Assembly (NCBI GenBank): GCA_035541255.1
Contig: DATKNR010000093.1
Span: 17,705-81,704, forward strand
DNA length: 64,000 nt
DNA from: JOPF136 sp035541255
GTDB lineage: Bacteria > Acidobacteriota > Terriglobia > Acidiferrales > UBA7541
Reading direction: 5' to 3'
Shown here: positions 1 to 8,925 of the stretch, piece after piece
Layout of the letters: the number at the start of each line of letters is the position of its first letter
Position numbering within the stretch: the stretch's first letter is position 1
The notes under the pieces: model-generated
Databases searched by the model: none
What the model was told of the DNA's origin: nothing
Seen by the model: the letters and a program-made list of their open reading frames with translations, nothing else
Translations under genes and position numbers: made by a program

Positions 1-1
1 T

Positions 2-1423
2 GACACGTTTATGGATGGGCGCAACGTTCCGACGCCGAGCAACGTGAGCACGGAGAATCCGGGAAGCACGACGTTTTTCGGGCGCGGGGGGCAGTACTTT
101 CTGGACCAGACGTTCCGGGTGAGCTTCGACCTGTTCCACGGGGATACGTCTTTCCGCCCGATCGACTGGCGAATCCGGGTGACCCCGGAGGCCAGCCTGA
201 ACTATCTGTCGGTGCAGGAACTGGGCATCGTGCGTCCGAGCCCGACGAAAGGCACGACGCGTTTCGATACGCACGTGGGGCTGCAGGAAGCGTTCTTCGA
301 ATACAAGCTGGCGGACCTGAGCTCAAATTACGATTTCATTTCCCTGCGGGCGGGCATCCAGCAATTCAACGCCGACTTCCGCGGGTTCCTGTTTGTGGAT
401 GAGCAGCCGGGGCTGCGGATCTTCGGGAATGCCGGCAACAACAAGTGGCAGTACAACGCGACCTATTTCAATCTGCTGGAGAAAAACACGAACAGCGAGC
501 TGAATACCTTTGAGCGGCGCGACCAGCAGGTGCTGATCGCCAACGTGTACCGGCAGGATTTCTTCGTGAAAGGATATACAGCGGAATTCCTGATCGCCTG
601 GAACAAGGATGACGGGGGGCTGCACTACGACGACAACGGATTCCTGGTGCGGCCGTCGCCGGTCGGGCTGGTGATAGGCCAGGGAACGGGAACGAACATC
701 TTTACCCACGGAATCCGGGTGGGATACTTCGGCTGGCTGGGAAACGGTCACTTCGGGCGGTACAACATCACGCATGCGTTCTACGAGGCGGTAGGGAAAG
801 ACAGCCTGAACCCGCTGGCCGGGCGGAAGGTGACCGTGAACGCGCAGTTCGCGGCGCTGGAGCTATCGAAAGACTACGACTGGGTGCGCTTCCGGGTATC
901 GGGGCTGTACGCCAGCGGCGACGCGAATCCGCGGGACGGGCGGGCAAATGGGTTCGATTCGATCGTGGACGAGATGAATTTTGCCGGGGGGATTTTCAGT
1001 TTCTTCAATCGGGAGTCAATCCGCCTGACGAGCACCGCGGTTTCGCTGAACCCGGGCAACACGCTGCTGCCGGACCTGCGGTCAAATAAGGACGAAGGCC
1101 AGGCCAACTTCGTCAACCCGGGGATCATTGTGATCAATACGGGGGCCGACTTCGACGTGACGCCGAAGCTGCGTGCCTTCCTGAACCTGAATTATCTTCG
1201 CTTCGACCGTACGGAGCCACTGGAGCTGCTCCTGTTCCAACAGAACATCCGGCACGATATAGGGATGGACTACGGGGTGGGGTTCCGTTATCGTCCACCA
1301 CTTAGCGAAAACATCGTGCTGACGTTCGGCGCGGCGGGGCTTGCCCCGGGGTCGGGATTCAGGGACATCTACCAGTCGCGGCAGTACTGGTCTGTGTTTG
1401 CGAAAGCGAACTTCGTATTCTGA
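2..1423 (+). CDS. Outer-membrane beta-barrel (porin-like) protein, 5' end outside window
   Basis: The reading frame is open to the left edge, so the N-terminus and any signal peptide lie outside; the first visible Met (base 11) is probably internal. The visible ~473 residues alternate polar and aromatic/hydrophobic positions in short amphipathic strands (for example FRVSFDLF, AFFEYKLADL, LRAFLNLNYLRF), and the protein ends in Phe (AKANFVF). Both are hallmarks of Gram-negative outer-membrane barrels. No cysteine-rich or enzymatic motif is seen. The TGA stop shares one base with the ATG of the downstream multiheme cytochrome, so the two are probably translationally coupled. In porin-cytochrome conduits a barrel houses a multiheme cytochrome that carries electrons across the outer membrane; that role is inferred from context only. 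It could instead be a carbohydrate or alginate-type porin. Confidence 0.75.
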   Translation, partial: DTFMDGRNVPTPSNVSTENPGSTTFFGRGGQYFLDQTFRVSFDLFHGDTSFRPIDWRIRVTPEASLNYLSVQELGIVRPSPTKGTTRFDTHVGLQEAFFEYKLADLSSNYDFISLRAGIQQFNADFRGFLFVDEQPGLRIFGNAGNNKWQYNATYFNLLEKNTNSELNTFERRDQQVLIANVYRQDFFVKGYTAEFLIAWNKDDGGLHYDDNGFLVRPSPVGLVIGQGTGTNIFTHGIRVGYFGWLGNGHFGRYNITHAFYEAVGKDSLNPLAGRKVTVNAQFAALELSKDYDWVRFRVSGLYASGDANPRDGRANGFDSIVDEMNFAGGIFSFFNRESIRLTSTAVSLNPGNTLLPDLRSNKDEGQANFVNPGIIVINTGADFDVTPKLRAFLNLNYLRFDRTEPLELLLFQQNIRHDIGMDYGVGFRYRPPLSENIVLTFGAAGLAPGSGFRDIYQSRQYWSVFAKANFVF

Positions 1424-4400
1424 TGAAGAAGCCAGGCACACGATCTAGCCGAAGGAAATGGGCCGCCAGCGATAGCGGAGGGATTTCCGGTCCGCTGCTG
1501 TTTGCCGCGGCGGTGCTGAGTTTTGTGGTGGTGGCCTTCGCGGGCTCCGGCGGGGGGCGCCGCGAGGCCGCAGCGCCGAGGCCCGCGGCGGCGCAGGAGA
1601 TGACTTACGGGCAGACAGCGGCCGAGGCGGAGCGGAAGAGCACGGGCTGCAAGTCCTGCCACACGTCGGAAGATGCGCCGACGATGCACCCTCGCGGGTT
1701 GATCAACATCGGGTGCACGGATTGTCATGGGGGCAACGCGGAGGTAAGCGTGGCGGCGGGCACGAGCCCGAGCACCACCGAGTACGAAGACGCCAAACTG
1801 AAGGCGCACATCCAGCCGCGGCACAAGATGCTGCGGGACCGCGCCGAGCTCCCGTACGACTCCTACACGCTGTGGCTGCGGGAGAGCGCAGAGTATGTGA
1901 AATTCGTGAATCCGGGCGACCTGCGGGTGGCGGAGGAGACCTGCGGGCAGCTTGGTTGCCATCCTTCCGAGGTGCGCGCCGTCTCCACCAGTATGATGAC
2001 GCACACGGGGTTCCTGTGGGGCGCGGCACTGTATAACAACGGCGCCTTCCCGCTGAAGGACACGCACTTCGGCGAAAGTTACACTCGTGACGGCGAACCG
2101 CGCGGGATGAAGACGATGCCCCCGCCCACGCCGCAGGAGATTCACGACAAAAACATCCGGCCGGAACTGGAACCGCTGGAGCGGTGGGAGATATCGCAGC
2201 CGGGCAACGTGCTGCGGGTGTTCGAGCGGGGCGGGATGAAGAAGGGCGAGATAGGGAATCCGGAACTGGATGAAGATCCTGGGAAGCCGGACGTGAAGCT
2301 GAGTTTCCGGGGATTTGGGACGCAGTTGCGCACCGACCCCGTGTTCCTGGGGCTGCAGAAGACGCGGCTGGTGGACCCGGTGCTTTCCCTGCCGGGCACG
2401 AACGACCATCCGGGCGACTTCCGGGGCAGCGGGTGCACGGCGTGCCACGTGGTGTACGCGAATGACCGCGACCCGCTGCACTCCGGCTTTTATGCCAAAT
2501 ACGGAAACACGGGACTGACGGCGACGGGCGACCCCACAATTCCGAAAGACCAGCGCGGACACGGGATCAAGCACGAGTTCACGCGGGCCATCCCCTCGAG
2601 CCAGTGCATGATCTGCCATGTCCACCCGGGTACGAACATGGTGACGCCGTATTACGGCTACACGTGGTGGGACAACGAAATCGACGGCGCGGCGATGTAT
2701 CCCGACAAGCAGCGCTACCCCACCGAGGAGCAACGCTTCGCCGAGTACAAGAAGAATCCGGAAGCTGGAGCCATCCGCGGGCTGTGGTCCGACGAGAAGT
2801 TCCTGGACCAGATCGGGACGGCGGAGTTCAACTCCAAGCTGAAGAACACGAAATTCGCCGACTTCCACGGCCACGGCTGGGTGTTCCGTGCGGTATACAA
2901 GCACGACCGCAAAGGAAACTGGCTGGACAAGGACGGGAACGTCATCGCGCCGGACGATCCGGAGAAATTCGCGAAGGCCGTGCATCTGGCCGACATCCAC
3001 ATGGAGAAGGGGATGCACTGCGTGGACTGCCACTTCAAGCAGGACAACCACGGGAACGGGAAAATATACGGAGAGCCGCGTGCGGCGATTGAGGTGGATT
3101 GCGTGGATTGCCACGGATCGATCCAGCAGAAGGCCACACTGTTCACCTCCGGAATTGCGGCGCCCGGGGGCGGGACGCCGCTGGAAGCGATGCGCACGGC
3201 GTTCGGCGAGCGGCAGTTCGAATGGCGCAACGGGAAGCTCTACCAGCGCTCGATGCTGGAGGCGGGCAAGGAATGGGAAGTGGTGCAGGTGCTGGACACA
3301 ATCACACCGGGCAACGCGCATTACAGCGAAAAATCGCGCTGGGCCAAAACCATACAGAAGGATGGAAAGACCTGGGGAACGGTGCCGGAAGATTCCTCGA
3401 AGCTGGCGCACGACAACAAGAACGTGACCTGCTTCCTGTGCCACACGTCCTGGACGACGAGCTGCTTCGGGTGCCACCTGCAGATGACGGCGAACGCGCG
3501 GAAGCCCATGCTGCACTACGAAGGGCTGATGACGCGGAACTACACGACGTACAACTTCCAGGTTCTACGCGACGACATGTGGATGATGGGGATCGACGGG
3601 ACGGTGACGCATCACCGCTTCGCACCGGCGCGGTCTTCGTGCGCGATTCTGGTCAGCTCGCAGAACGCAGACCGGGACTGGCTCTACTACGTGCAGCAGA
3701 CCATTTCCGCGCCCGGATTCAGCGGTCAGGCGTTCAGCACCTACGTGCCGCACACGGTGCGCGCCAAGGAAACGAAGGAGTGCAGCGACTGCCATCTCTC
3801 CAATTCCGGGGACAACAACGCGTGGATGGCATCGATGCTGCTGCAGGGCACGAACTTCGTGAACTTCATGGGCCGCTACGTGTTCGTGGCCACGGGCAAA
3901 AAGGGGTACGAAGCCGTGGCCGTGGCCGAGCACGACGAGCCGGAAGCCATCATCGGGAGCGACCTGCAGCGCATGGCGTATCCCGATGATTACAAGAAGC
4001 ACCTGGAACACAAGCTCGAGCTGGAGACGGCCGAGGAGCATCACGGGCACGTGCTGGACCTGCAGGCGCGCGGGGAATACCTGTACGCGGCGGAAGGAAA
4101 GGACGGGTTCCGCATCTACGACATCGCGAACATCGACAACAAGGATTTCTCGGAAAAGATGACCACCGCGCCGGTGTCGCCGATCGGGCAGAAGTTCTAT
4201 TTGAAGACGAAAGACGCGGCGTCGGTGGCGTCGCCGACGACGCTGGGCGTGGACCCGCTGCGCGTGGTGCCGCCGGAAAACGAAGAGCAGGCCATCAACC
4301 TGATTTACGGCTTCCTGTTCATCGCCGACCGCCAGGAAGGGCTGATTGTGGTGGGGAATCCGGACCTGAAAGCGAAGAGTCCGGGCGTGGGAACGCTGCT

Positions 4401-5343
4401 GGACGGCAACCCGAACAACAATTTCCTGAAGCGAGCGTACGCGTTCAATCCGAACGGGGAACTGGCCGGAGCGCACTACGTGGTGATCGTGGGGACGTAC
4501 GCGTATGTGCTGTGCAATAAGGGCCTGGCCGTGGTGGATTTGAGCAACATGCTGGCGCCGAAGCTGGCGTCCATGATCGGCGCGCCGGACCTAGTGGAAC
4601 CGCGTGCCGTGCAGGCGCAGTTCCGCTATGGCTTCGTGGTGGATAAAGAAGGACTGAAGGTGCTGGACATCACGGACCTGGCGCATCCGCGCCGGGTGCA
4701 GGGGGCGGTGGTGCCGTTCCCCGACGCGCGCAATGTGTACGTGGCGCGCACGTACGCCTACGTCTCCGCAGGCGCGCAGGGACTGGCCATCGTGGACGTG
4801 GAGCAGCCGGAACATCCGAAGATGGACCAGGTGTTCAACGCCAACGGCGAGATGAACGACGTGAACGACGTGAAAATCGGGATGGTGGCGGCGAGCGCGT
4901 TCGCCTTTGTGGCCGACGGAAAGAACGGGCTGCGAGTGCTGCAGATCGTTTCGCCGGAGGATGATCCGCTGTTCAGCGGCTTCAGCCCGCGGCCGAAGCC
5001 GAAGCTGATCGCGAATTACAAGACAGACGGCCCCGCGCTTGCCATTTCCAAGGGGATTGACCGCGACCGCGCAGTGGACGAAAGCGGAAATCAGCTCGCC
5101 GCGTTCGGACGCCGGGGCGCGCGCCCGCTGAATCACGCCGAAACGGAAAGCCTCTACATGATCGACGGCAGGGTTTTCACCGTGAGTGACACGCCGGGAA
5201 CGCCGGTGAGCCTTGCGGGCGCACCCGGGAGCTCCGCGGCGAACACGGGAGACAAGACGAGCTGGCTCGACCGCGCCGAGGCGGCGCTGCGCAGCTTCGC
5301 GCAGAACCTAATGTCGCTCATCGGTACGCTGCTGACCACCTGA
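1423..5343 (+). CDS. Multiheme c-type cytochrome with C-terminal LVIVD-repeat domain
   Basis: This 1306-residue protein has a hydrophobic N-terminal export or anchor segment (about residues 23-41). Nine CXXCH heme motifs start near residues 76, 98, 338, 395, 533, 560, 670, 681 and 787, and one expanded CX4CH site (CGQLGCH) starts near 174, giving up to ten c-type hemes. From about residue 860 to 1180 it changes to LVIVD-type repeats (for example KGLAVVDLSN, EGLKVLDITD, QGLAIVDVEQ), which form a beta-propeller-like domain in surface proteins. The gene overlaps the upstream outer-membrane barrel by one base. The pair suggests electron transfer at or outside the outer membrane, for example to minerals or an extracellular acceptor. 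No catalytic signature of nitrite or hydroxylamine enzymes was recognised. The heme count is read directly; the physiological partner is inferred. Confidence 0.88.
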   Translation: MKKPGTRSSRRKWAASDSGGISGPLLFAAAVLSFVVVAFAGSGGGRREAAAPRPAAAQEMTYGQTAAEAERKSTGCKSCHTSEDAPTMHPRGLINIGCTDCHGGNAEVSVAAGTSPSTTEYEDAKLKAHIQPRHKMLRDRAELPYDSYTLWLRESAEYVKFVNPGDLRVAEETCGQLGCHPSEVRAVSTSMMTHTGFLWGAALYNNGAFPLKDTHFGESYTRDGEPRGMKTMPPPTPQEIHDKNIRPELEPLERWEISQPGNVLRVFERGGMKKGEIGNPELDEDPGKPDVKLSFRGFGTQLRTDPVFLGLQKTRLVDPVLSLPGTNDHPGDFRGSGCTACHVVYANDRDPLHSGFYAKYGNTGLTATGDPTIPKDQRGHGIKHEFTRAIPSSQCMICHVHPGTNMVTPYYGYTWWDNEIDGAAMYPDKQRYPTEEQRFAEYKKNPEAGAIRGLWSDEKFLDQIGTAEFNSKLKNTKFADFHGHGWVFRAVYKHDRKGNWLDKDGNVIAPDDPEKFAKAVHLADIHMEKGMHCVDCHFKQDNHGNGKIYGEPRAAIEVDCVDCHGSIQQKATLFTSGIAAPGGGTPLEAMRTAFGERQFEWRNGKLYQRSMLEAGKEWEVVQVLDTITPGNAHYSEKSRWAKTIQKDGKTWGTVPEDSSKLAHDNKNVTCFLCHTSWTTSCFGCHLQMTANARKPMLHYEGLMTRNYTTYNFQVLRDDMWMMGIDGTVTHHRFAPARSSCAILVSSQNADRDWLYYVQQTISAPGFSGQAFSTYVPHTVRAKETKECSDCHLSNSGDNNAWMASMLLQGTNFVNFMGRYVFVATGKKGYEAVAVAEHDEPEAIIGSDLQRMAYPDDYKKHLEHKLELETAEEHHGHVLDLQARGEYLYAAEGKDGFRIYDIANIDNKDFSEKMTTAPVSPIGQKFYLKTKDAASVASPTTLGVDPLRVVPPENEEQAINLIYGFLFIADRQEGLIVVGNPDLKAKSPGVGTLLDGNPNNNFLKRAYAFNPNGELAGAHYVVIVGTYAYVLCNKGLAVVDLSNMLAPKLASMIGAPDLVEPRAVQAQFRYGFVVDKEGLKVLDITDLAHPRRVQGAVVPFPDARNVYVARTYAYVSAGAQGLAIVDVEQPEHPKMDQVFNANGEMNDVNDVKIGMVAASAFAFVADGKNGLRVLQIVSPEDDPLFSGFSPRPKPKLIANYKTDGPALAISKGIDRDRAVDESGNQLAAFGRRGARPLNHAETESLYMIDGRVFTVSDTPGTPVSLAGAPGSSAANTGDKTSWLDRAEAALRSFAQNLMSLIGTLLTT

Positions 5344-5542
5344 ACTGCGGAAATCCGCCGTCAAACTTCGCAGTCCTGCAGGGTTCATGAGAGGCAGAGC
5401 GCGGTCTTCCTCGCCGGCGTTGAAACCTCCCCAGGTTCTTTGCGCTCTACTCATAGTTGCTACCTGCCAAGGGCTCACGAGGGACTGCCTGCGAATAAAG
5501 CTTCCGCTTCGGATGTCCCATTTTCAGGAGCAGCCAGAAGAA

Positions 5543-6628
5543 TTAGTCAGGGAGGTAAGTCGGCGGATTTGCTGTTTCCTGAGTTGCATCCAGCTGAAAA
5601 CAGTACCGCCCTGCCGAATGAAACCACGCGGGGGAACTGCTCGTTCCGGCTGCACGCTCGCTGGCCGTCGAAAAAACAGCGCACAGTTCGTACCTGCTCC
5701 CTGCCTGGGCTCGATATTCATATTGTTTGCGCGTAATCGGGTCAGCGATGACCACGCCGGGCAGATCATCGAGATGTTCCGGCAGCTTGCTGCTGTCGCC
5801 CTTCCAGTGGGAGTTGATCTGCACGCTCAGTTGGAATAGGTCCTGTAACCGCTTCTGATCGGCACGCAACAGTCGTTGAGTGCTCGGGCCGCCAATTTGC
5901 AGAAATCCGAAGATGACCATTACGCAGCTGGCCACCGCGCTGAGTCCCGCCATCCAGACGTCTCTTTTGCTCGCGCCCTGATCCAAAGCATGCTCGGGTT
6001 TTCGCAATCCCGAGTAGTAATAGAAGAACACGCCGCCGGAGAGCAGGAGCACGACCAGAGCCTTGGTTAAGAACCGAGAGGTCGTTTCGCCCCTCAAGAA
6101 ATAGGTCAGCACGGTGATCAAGTCGCCGATAAAGACTCCGGCGGCGACGACCAGCGCCATATACGTGAGCCATCTCCGGACCGCAGAATCCAATTTTTCC
6201 GGATGTTTTCTTGCGTCGCGGATTACCGCTCGTGACACGAGGAGAAATACAGGGAATGCGACGAGCACCGAAGCCATCTCGGAGGCAATGCTGTACATCT
6301 CGTACTGCGAACCGTAGGCGTTGCCAGATGAAAAAAGCATGTCCGAAAGCCATCGATCGATCAGGCTGAAAGCGAGCGAGCCCAAGCCGATTGTCCAGGT
6401 TGCCAGAGTAGAAAAGACCAGCAAATAGAAGAAGGCATCCTTGGCGCCGGTTCCCCCGGATCCGCGAACGGGAATTTCTGTTCCGGTCACCCGCTCGTAA
6501 TGGCCAGCGAGGGCTGCATACACTTCCTTCTCCGACCAGCCCCGTGCGGCAAGGATTCCGACGATGGACTGATCGGAAGCTCCACCCGCCTTCGCGCCTT
6601 CTATGAATGCCTGAATCTTGGGATCCAT
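5543..6628 (-). CDS. DUF5671-like multi-pass membrane protein
   Basis: This 361-residue protein has a short N-terminal helical region (IQAFIEGAKAGGASDQSIVGILAARGWSE, quoted here in parts: 'GASDQSIVGILAARGW') of the kind seen at the start of SHOCT-like or UBA-like modules. Five hydrophobic segments follow at about residues 65-88, 110-132, 150-172, 183-203 and 225-246, then a soluble C-terminal domain of about 110 residues. The central membrane part resembles DUF5671 proteins, whose function is unknown. The tail (DPITRKQYEYRAQAGSRYELCAVF, seen as 'YEYRAQAGSRYELCAVF') looks like a small periplasmic or cytoplasmic beta domain. It is convergent with the cytochrome gene and separated from it by about 200 bases with no gene. 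I assign no function. Confidence 0.7.
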   Translation of the reverse strand: MDPKIQAFIEGAKAGGASDQSIVGILAARGWSEKEVYAALAGHYERVTGTEIPVRGSGGTGAKDAFFYLLVFSTLATWTIGLGSLAFSLIDRWLSDMLFSSGNAYGSQYEMYSIASEMASVLVAFPVFLLVSRAVIRDARKHPEKLDSAVRRWLTYMALVVAAGVFIGDLITVLTYFLRGETTSRFLTKALVVLLLSGGVFFYYYSGLRKPEHALDQGASKRDVWMAGLSAVASCVMVIFGFLQIGGPSTQRLLRADQKRLQDLFQLSVQINSHWKGDSSKLPEHLDDLPGVVIADPITRKQYEYRAQAGSRYELCAVFSTASERAAGTSSSPAWFHSAGRYCFQLDATQETANPPTYLPD

Positions 6629-6772
6629 GCGGGCCTAATACTACCTGAAAACTTAATGCAATGTTCTAAGAGATCCAATTCCAGCCGTCGGTCCGCCACA
6701 GCATGAGAGACGTCCGAAAATAGGGGGGCGCGGGCAGGCGTACGCGCTGTGACGCGCTCTGGTATCGTTCTC

Positions 6773-7939
6773 TCACCGCACTGCCAGCAGAAGCCGAACG
6801 CCTTCGGCAAAGTCGTGCTCGGGAGTGAGCAGGCTGGCGACCACGTAGCCGTCCGAAGGGAAATCGTAGAAGTGACCGGGATGAATGTAGACACCGTGCG
6901 TGGTAAGCAGCTCGACGGCCAGCTCATCATCCGAGCGAGTGGCGGGCACGCGGATTACGGCGTACCACCCGCCTTCGACTTTCAGCCGCGAACAGGTCTG
7001 GTGGCCAGCGAGCAAGCGGTCAAGCTCGGCCAGATTGCGTTCGAGGCGCTGGTGAACCTGCCGCTGGAAGTCCGAGCGGAGCGCGAGGAGCGCGGGCAGC
7101 GCGAGTTGCACCGGGGTGCTGGGCGAGAGAAATGTGTCTGCGATTACTTCCAGTCGGGCGGCGGCCTGTGCCACGAGCGGCTGCGGACCGCTCACGGCAA
7201 GCCATGAGGACTTCATCTGAGGCAGGCCGCATATCTTGGAGAGGCCGCTCAGCGTGAAGGTGAGCGCGGCGCTCGTGCCTGCGAAGGTGCGGGGCGGGAG
7301 CGCGGGCTTTTCTCCGAGCGCAAAGTCGAAGAATACTTCGTCCGCAATCAGGGCCATGCCGCGCGAGGAGCAGAGCTCGCAGAGGCGCTGCGCCTCCCCG
7401 GGCTGGGAGTAGTGGCCGGTGGGATTATTGGGATGCACCACCACGACGGCGCGCGCTGCCGGCGTGAGCGCCTGCTGGAGCGCGTGGAAGTCGATCTGCC
7501 AGCCGTGGTCGTAGACCAGCGGATAGCGGACGGGCCGCACATCAGCCAGGCCGGCCAGAAAACCGAACAGGGGATAGCTGGGGGCAGGGACGAGCACCGC
7601 GTCGCCGGGATTGCAAAGCGTGCGAAACACCCAGGAGTACGCCTCGCTGGTGCTGGTGGCGAGAAACAAATTGTCGGCGGTGACTGCGGCGCCCAGCTGC
7701 GCGTAATAGGCCGCAACAGCCCGACGCGCGGAGGCGAGCCCGCGCGGGTCCGGAGAGTAGGTGAGCGCGGCCGGGTCATCCAGCGCGCGGAGAATCGCCG
7801 CGCGGTCGTATTCAAAACCACAGGTGGTGGGGTTTGAGGCGGTGAGGTCAAGCACCGGGTGGCCGCTCTTGCGACGGGCATCGAGCGCCACGCTGAGGCG
7901 GTTCGGCGCGAGGTTCCAATTTGTGCGGTCGGCGAACAT
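6773..7939 (-). CDS. PLP-dependent aminotransferase, fold type I (class I/II)
   Basis: This 388-residue enzyme matches the AspC/alanine-aminotransferase superfamily. The frame remains open upstream, but the ATG at 7939 (MFADRTNWNLAPNRLS) was chosen because the extra 34 residues are proline-rich and unlike the family. Visible motifs are the substrate and cofactor loop HPNNPTG, the PLP-pyridine aspartate in LIADEVFFDF (near residue 200), and the Schiff-base lysine in SGLSKICGLP (near residue 235). It transfers amino groups between an amino acid and a 2-oxo acid in the cytoplasm; the substrate cannot be read from sequence. It is divergent from the anti-sigma regulatory pair that begins at 8098. 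Confidence is high for the family and low for the substrate. Confidence 0.85.
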   Translation of the reverse strand: MFADRTNWNLAPNRLSVALDARRKSGHPVLDLTASNPTTCGFEYDRAAILRALDDPAALTYSPDPRGLASARRAVAAYYAQLGAAVTADNLFLATSTSEAYSWVFRTLCNPGDAVLVPAPSYPLFGFLAGLADVRPVRYPLVYDHGWQIDFHALQQALTPAARAVVVVHPNNPTGHYSQPGEAQRLCELCSSRGMALIADEVFFDFALGEKPALPPRTFAGTSAALTFTLSGLSKICGLPQMKSSWLAVSGPQPLVAQAAARLEVIADTFLSPSTPVQLALPALLALRSDFQRQVHQRLERNLAELDRLLAGHQTCSRLKVEGGWYAVIRVPATRSDDELAVELLTTHGVYIHPGHFYDFPSDGYVVASLLTPEHDFAEGVRLLLAVR

Positions 7940-8040
7940 GGGTTCGAGAGCGGACGATTGTAGGCCGAGGGACGGCCCTACTGCCAGGCGAGGAGCAGGG
8001 GAATTCCACCACGTGGGGCGGTTGTAACCTGCCGGACACA

Positions 8041-8069
8041 TTGACTTGCGAGCGGCTGTCTGTTATGAA
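8041..8069 (+). promoter_or_regulatory. Candidate sigma70-type promoter of the anti-sigma pair
   Basis: TTGACT (8041-8046) and TATGAA (8064-8069) are separated by 17 bases and lie about 30 bases upstream of the 8098 start. An 8-bp palindrome CTTTAAAG follows at 8078-8085. This is a match by eye to the -35/-10 consensus only. Confidence 0.45.
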
Positions 8070-8097
8070 CTACAGTCTTTAAAGACAAAACCGCCGG

Positions 8098-8562
8098 ATG
8101 CGCGGATCGACCCAACGAATCGAGGTCACACTCGAAACTCTTCTGGAAAGTGTTGACCTGGCCGAAGATATCACCCTCAGGGTGGCCCAATCCGTCGGTT
8201 TCGACGAGGAGCAGGGCTATCGCATCGGTATGTCCGTACGCGAAGCCGTCATTAACGCTTACACGTATGGCAACCTGCAGGACCGCCGGAGGCGTATCTT
8301 TGTAGTGTTCGAACTCTTGCCGGCGCAGATGGTGATTCACGTGAGGGACCAGGGCGCGGGCTTCCGGCTGGAAGACGTTCCGGACCCGCTGGCGGAAGAA
8401 AACCTGCTGAAGACCTCGGGCCGAGGGCTGTTCCTGATCCGCGCGTTCATGGACGAATTGAACGTGACCATCCCGCAGAGCGGCGGCGCGGAGGTGATCA
8501 TGATCAAGCGGTATCCCGCAGCACCGCCCAAGACCCACCCGGGCGGTGCAACCGAGGCATGA
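8098..8562 (+). CDS. RsbW-like anti-sigma factor / serine kinase (HATPase_c_2)
   Basis: This 154-residue protein has the GHKL ATPase layout of RsbW/SpoIIAB proteins. The N-box is VREAVINAYTYGN (about residues 47-59), the G1 box is RDQGAGF (about 83-89), and the G2 box is SGRGLFLI (about 110-117). Such kinases bind and hold a sigma factor or other target, and phosphorylate a STAS-domain antagonist on serine. The next gene, five bases downstream, encodes such an antagonist, so the two form a partner-switching module. No sigma factor and no PP2C phosphatase gene is next to them, so the regulated target is outside the window or is not a sigma factor. Confidence 0.85.
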   Translation: MRGSTQRIEVTLETLLESVDLAEDITLRVAQSVGFDEEQGYRIGMSVREAVINAYTYGNLQDRRRRIFVVFELLPAQMVIHVRDQGAGFRLEDVPDPLAEENLLKTSGRGLFLIRAFMDELNVTIPQSGGAEVIMIKRYPAAPPKTHPGGATEA

Positions 8563-8566
8563 CCCC

Positions 8567-8914
8567 ATGGATTTGAAGGCAACCAACCGAGACATCGGAT
8601 CGACGACAGTGGTGGACATCAGCGGACGCATCACGCTGGGCGAAGGAAGCGCGGCGCTGCGCGGAATGGTGCGGCAACTCCTGGACCACGGACGGAAGCA
8701 CATCATCCTGAACCTTGCGGACGTGAGCTATATCGACAGTTCCGGCATCGGGGAGCTGGTGAGCAGTTTCACGGCGGTGAAGAAAGAGGGCGGCGAGCTG
8801 AAACTGCTGAACCTGACGAAAAAAGTGCACGACCTGCTGCTGATTACGAAACTGTTCACCGTGTTCGACGTGCACAGCGACGAGCAAAAAGCGGTGTCCA
8901 GCTTCAGTACGTAA
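8567..8914 (+). CDS. STAS-domain anti-sigma factor antagonist (RsbV/SpoIIAA-like)
   Basis: This 115-residue single-domain STAS protein has the phosphorylation motif YIDSSGIGEL (about residues 53-62), in which a Ser of the DSSG turn is the expected target of the RsbW-like kinase just upstream. The ATG at 8567 was preferred to an in-frame GTG at 8546, which would overlap the upstream gene and add seven residues not typical of the family. When unphosphorylated, such proteins sequester the kinase and free its other partner. It ends 11 bases before the convergent M28 peptidase gene. Confidence 0.87.
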   Translation: MDLKATNRDIGSTTVVDISGRITLGEGSAALRGMVRQLLDHGRKHIILNLADVSYIDSSGIGELVSSFTAVKKEGGELKLLNLTKKVHDLLLITKLFTVFDVHSDEQKAVSSFST

Positions 8915-8925
8915 GGCGGGCGCGG

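Noticed and set aside
1369..3516. 715-codon open frame antisense to the multiheme cytochrome
   Set aside because: It lacks a recognisable domain and is Arg/Val/His-rich; it is the usual antisense shadow of a high-GC gene whose own frame has ten heme motifs.
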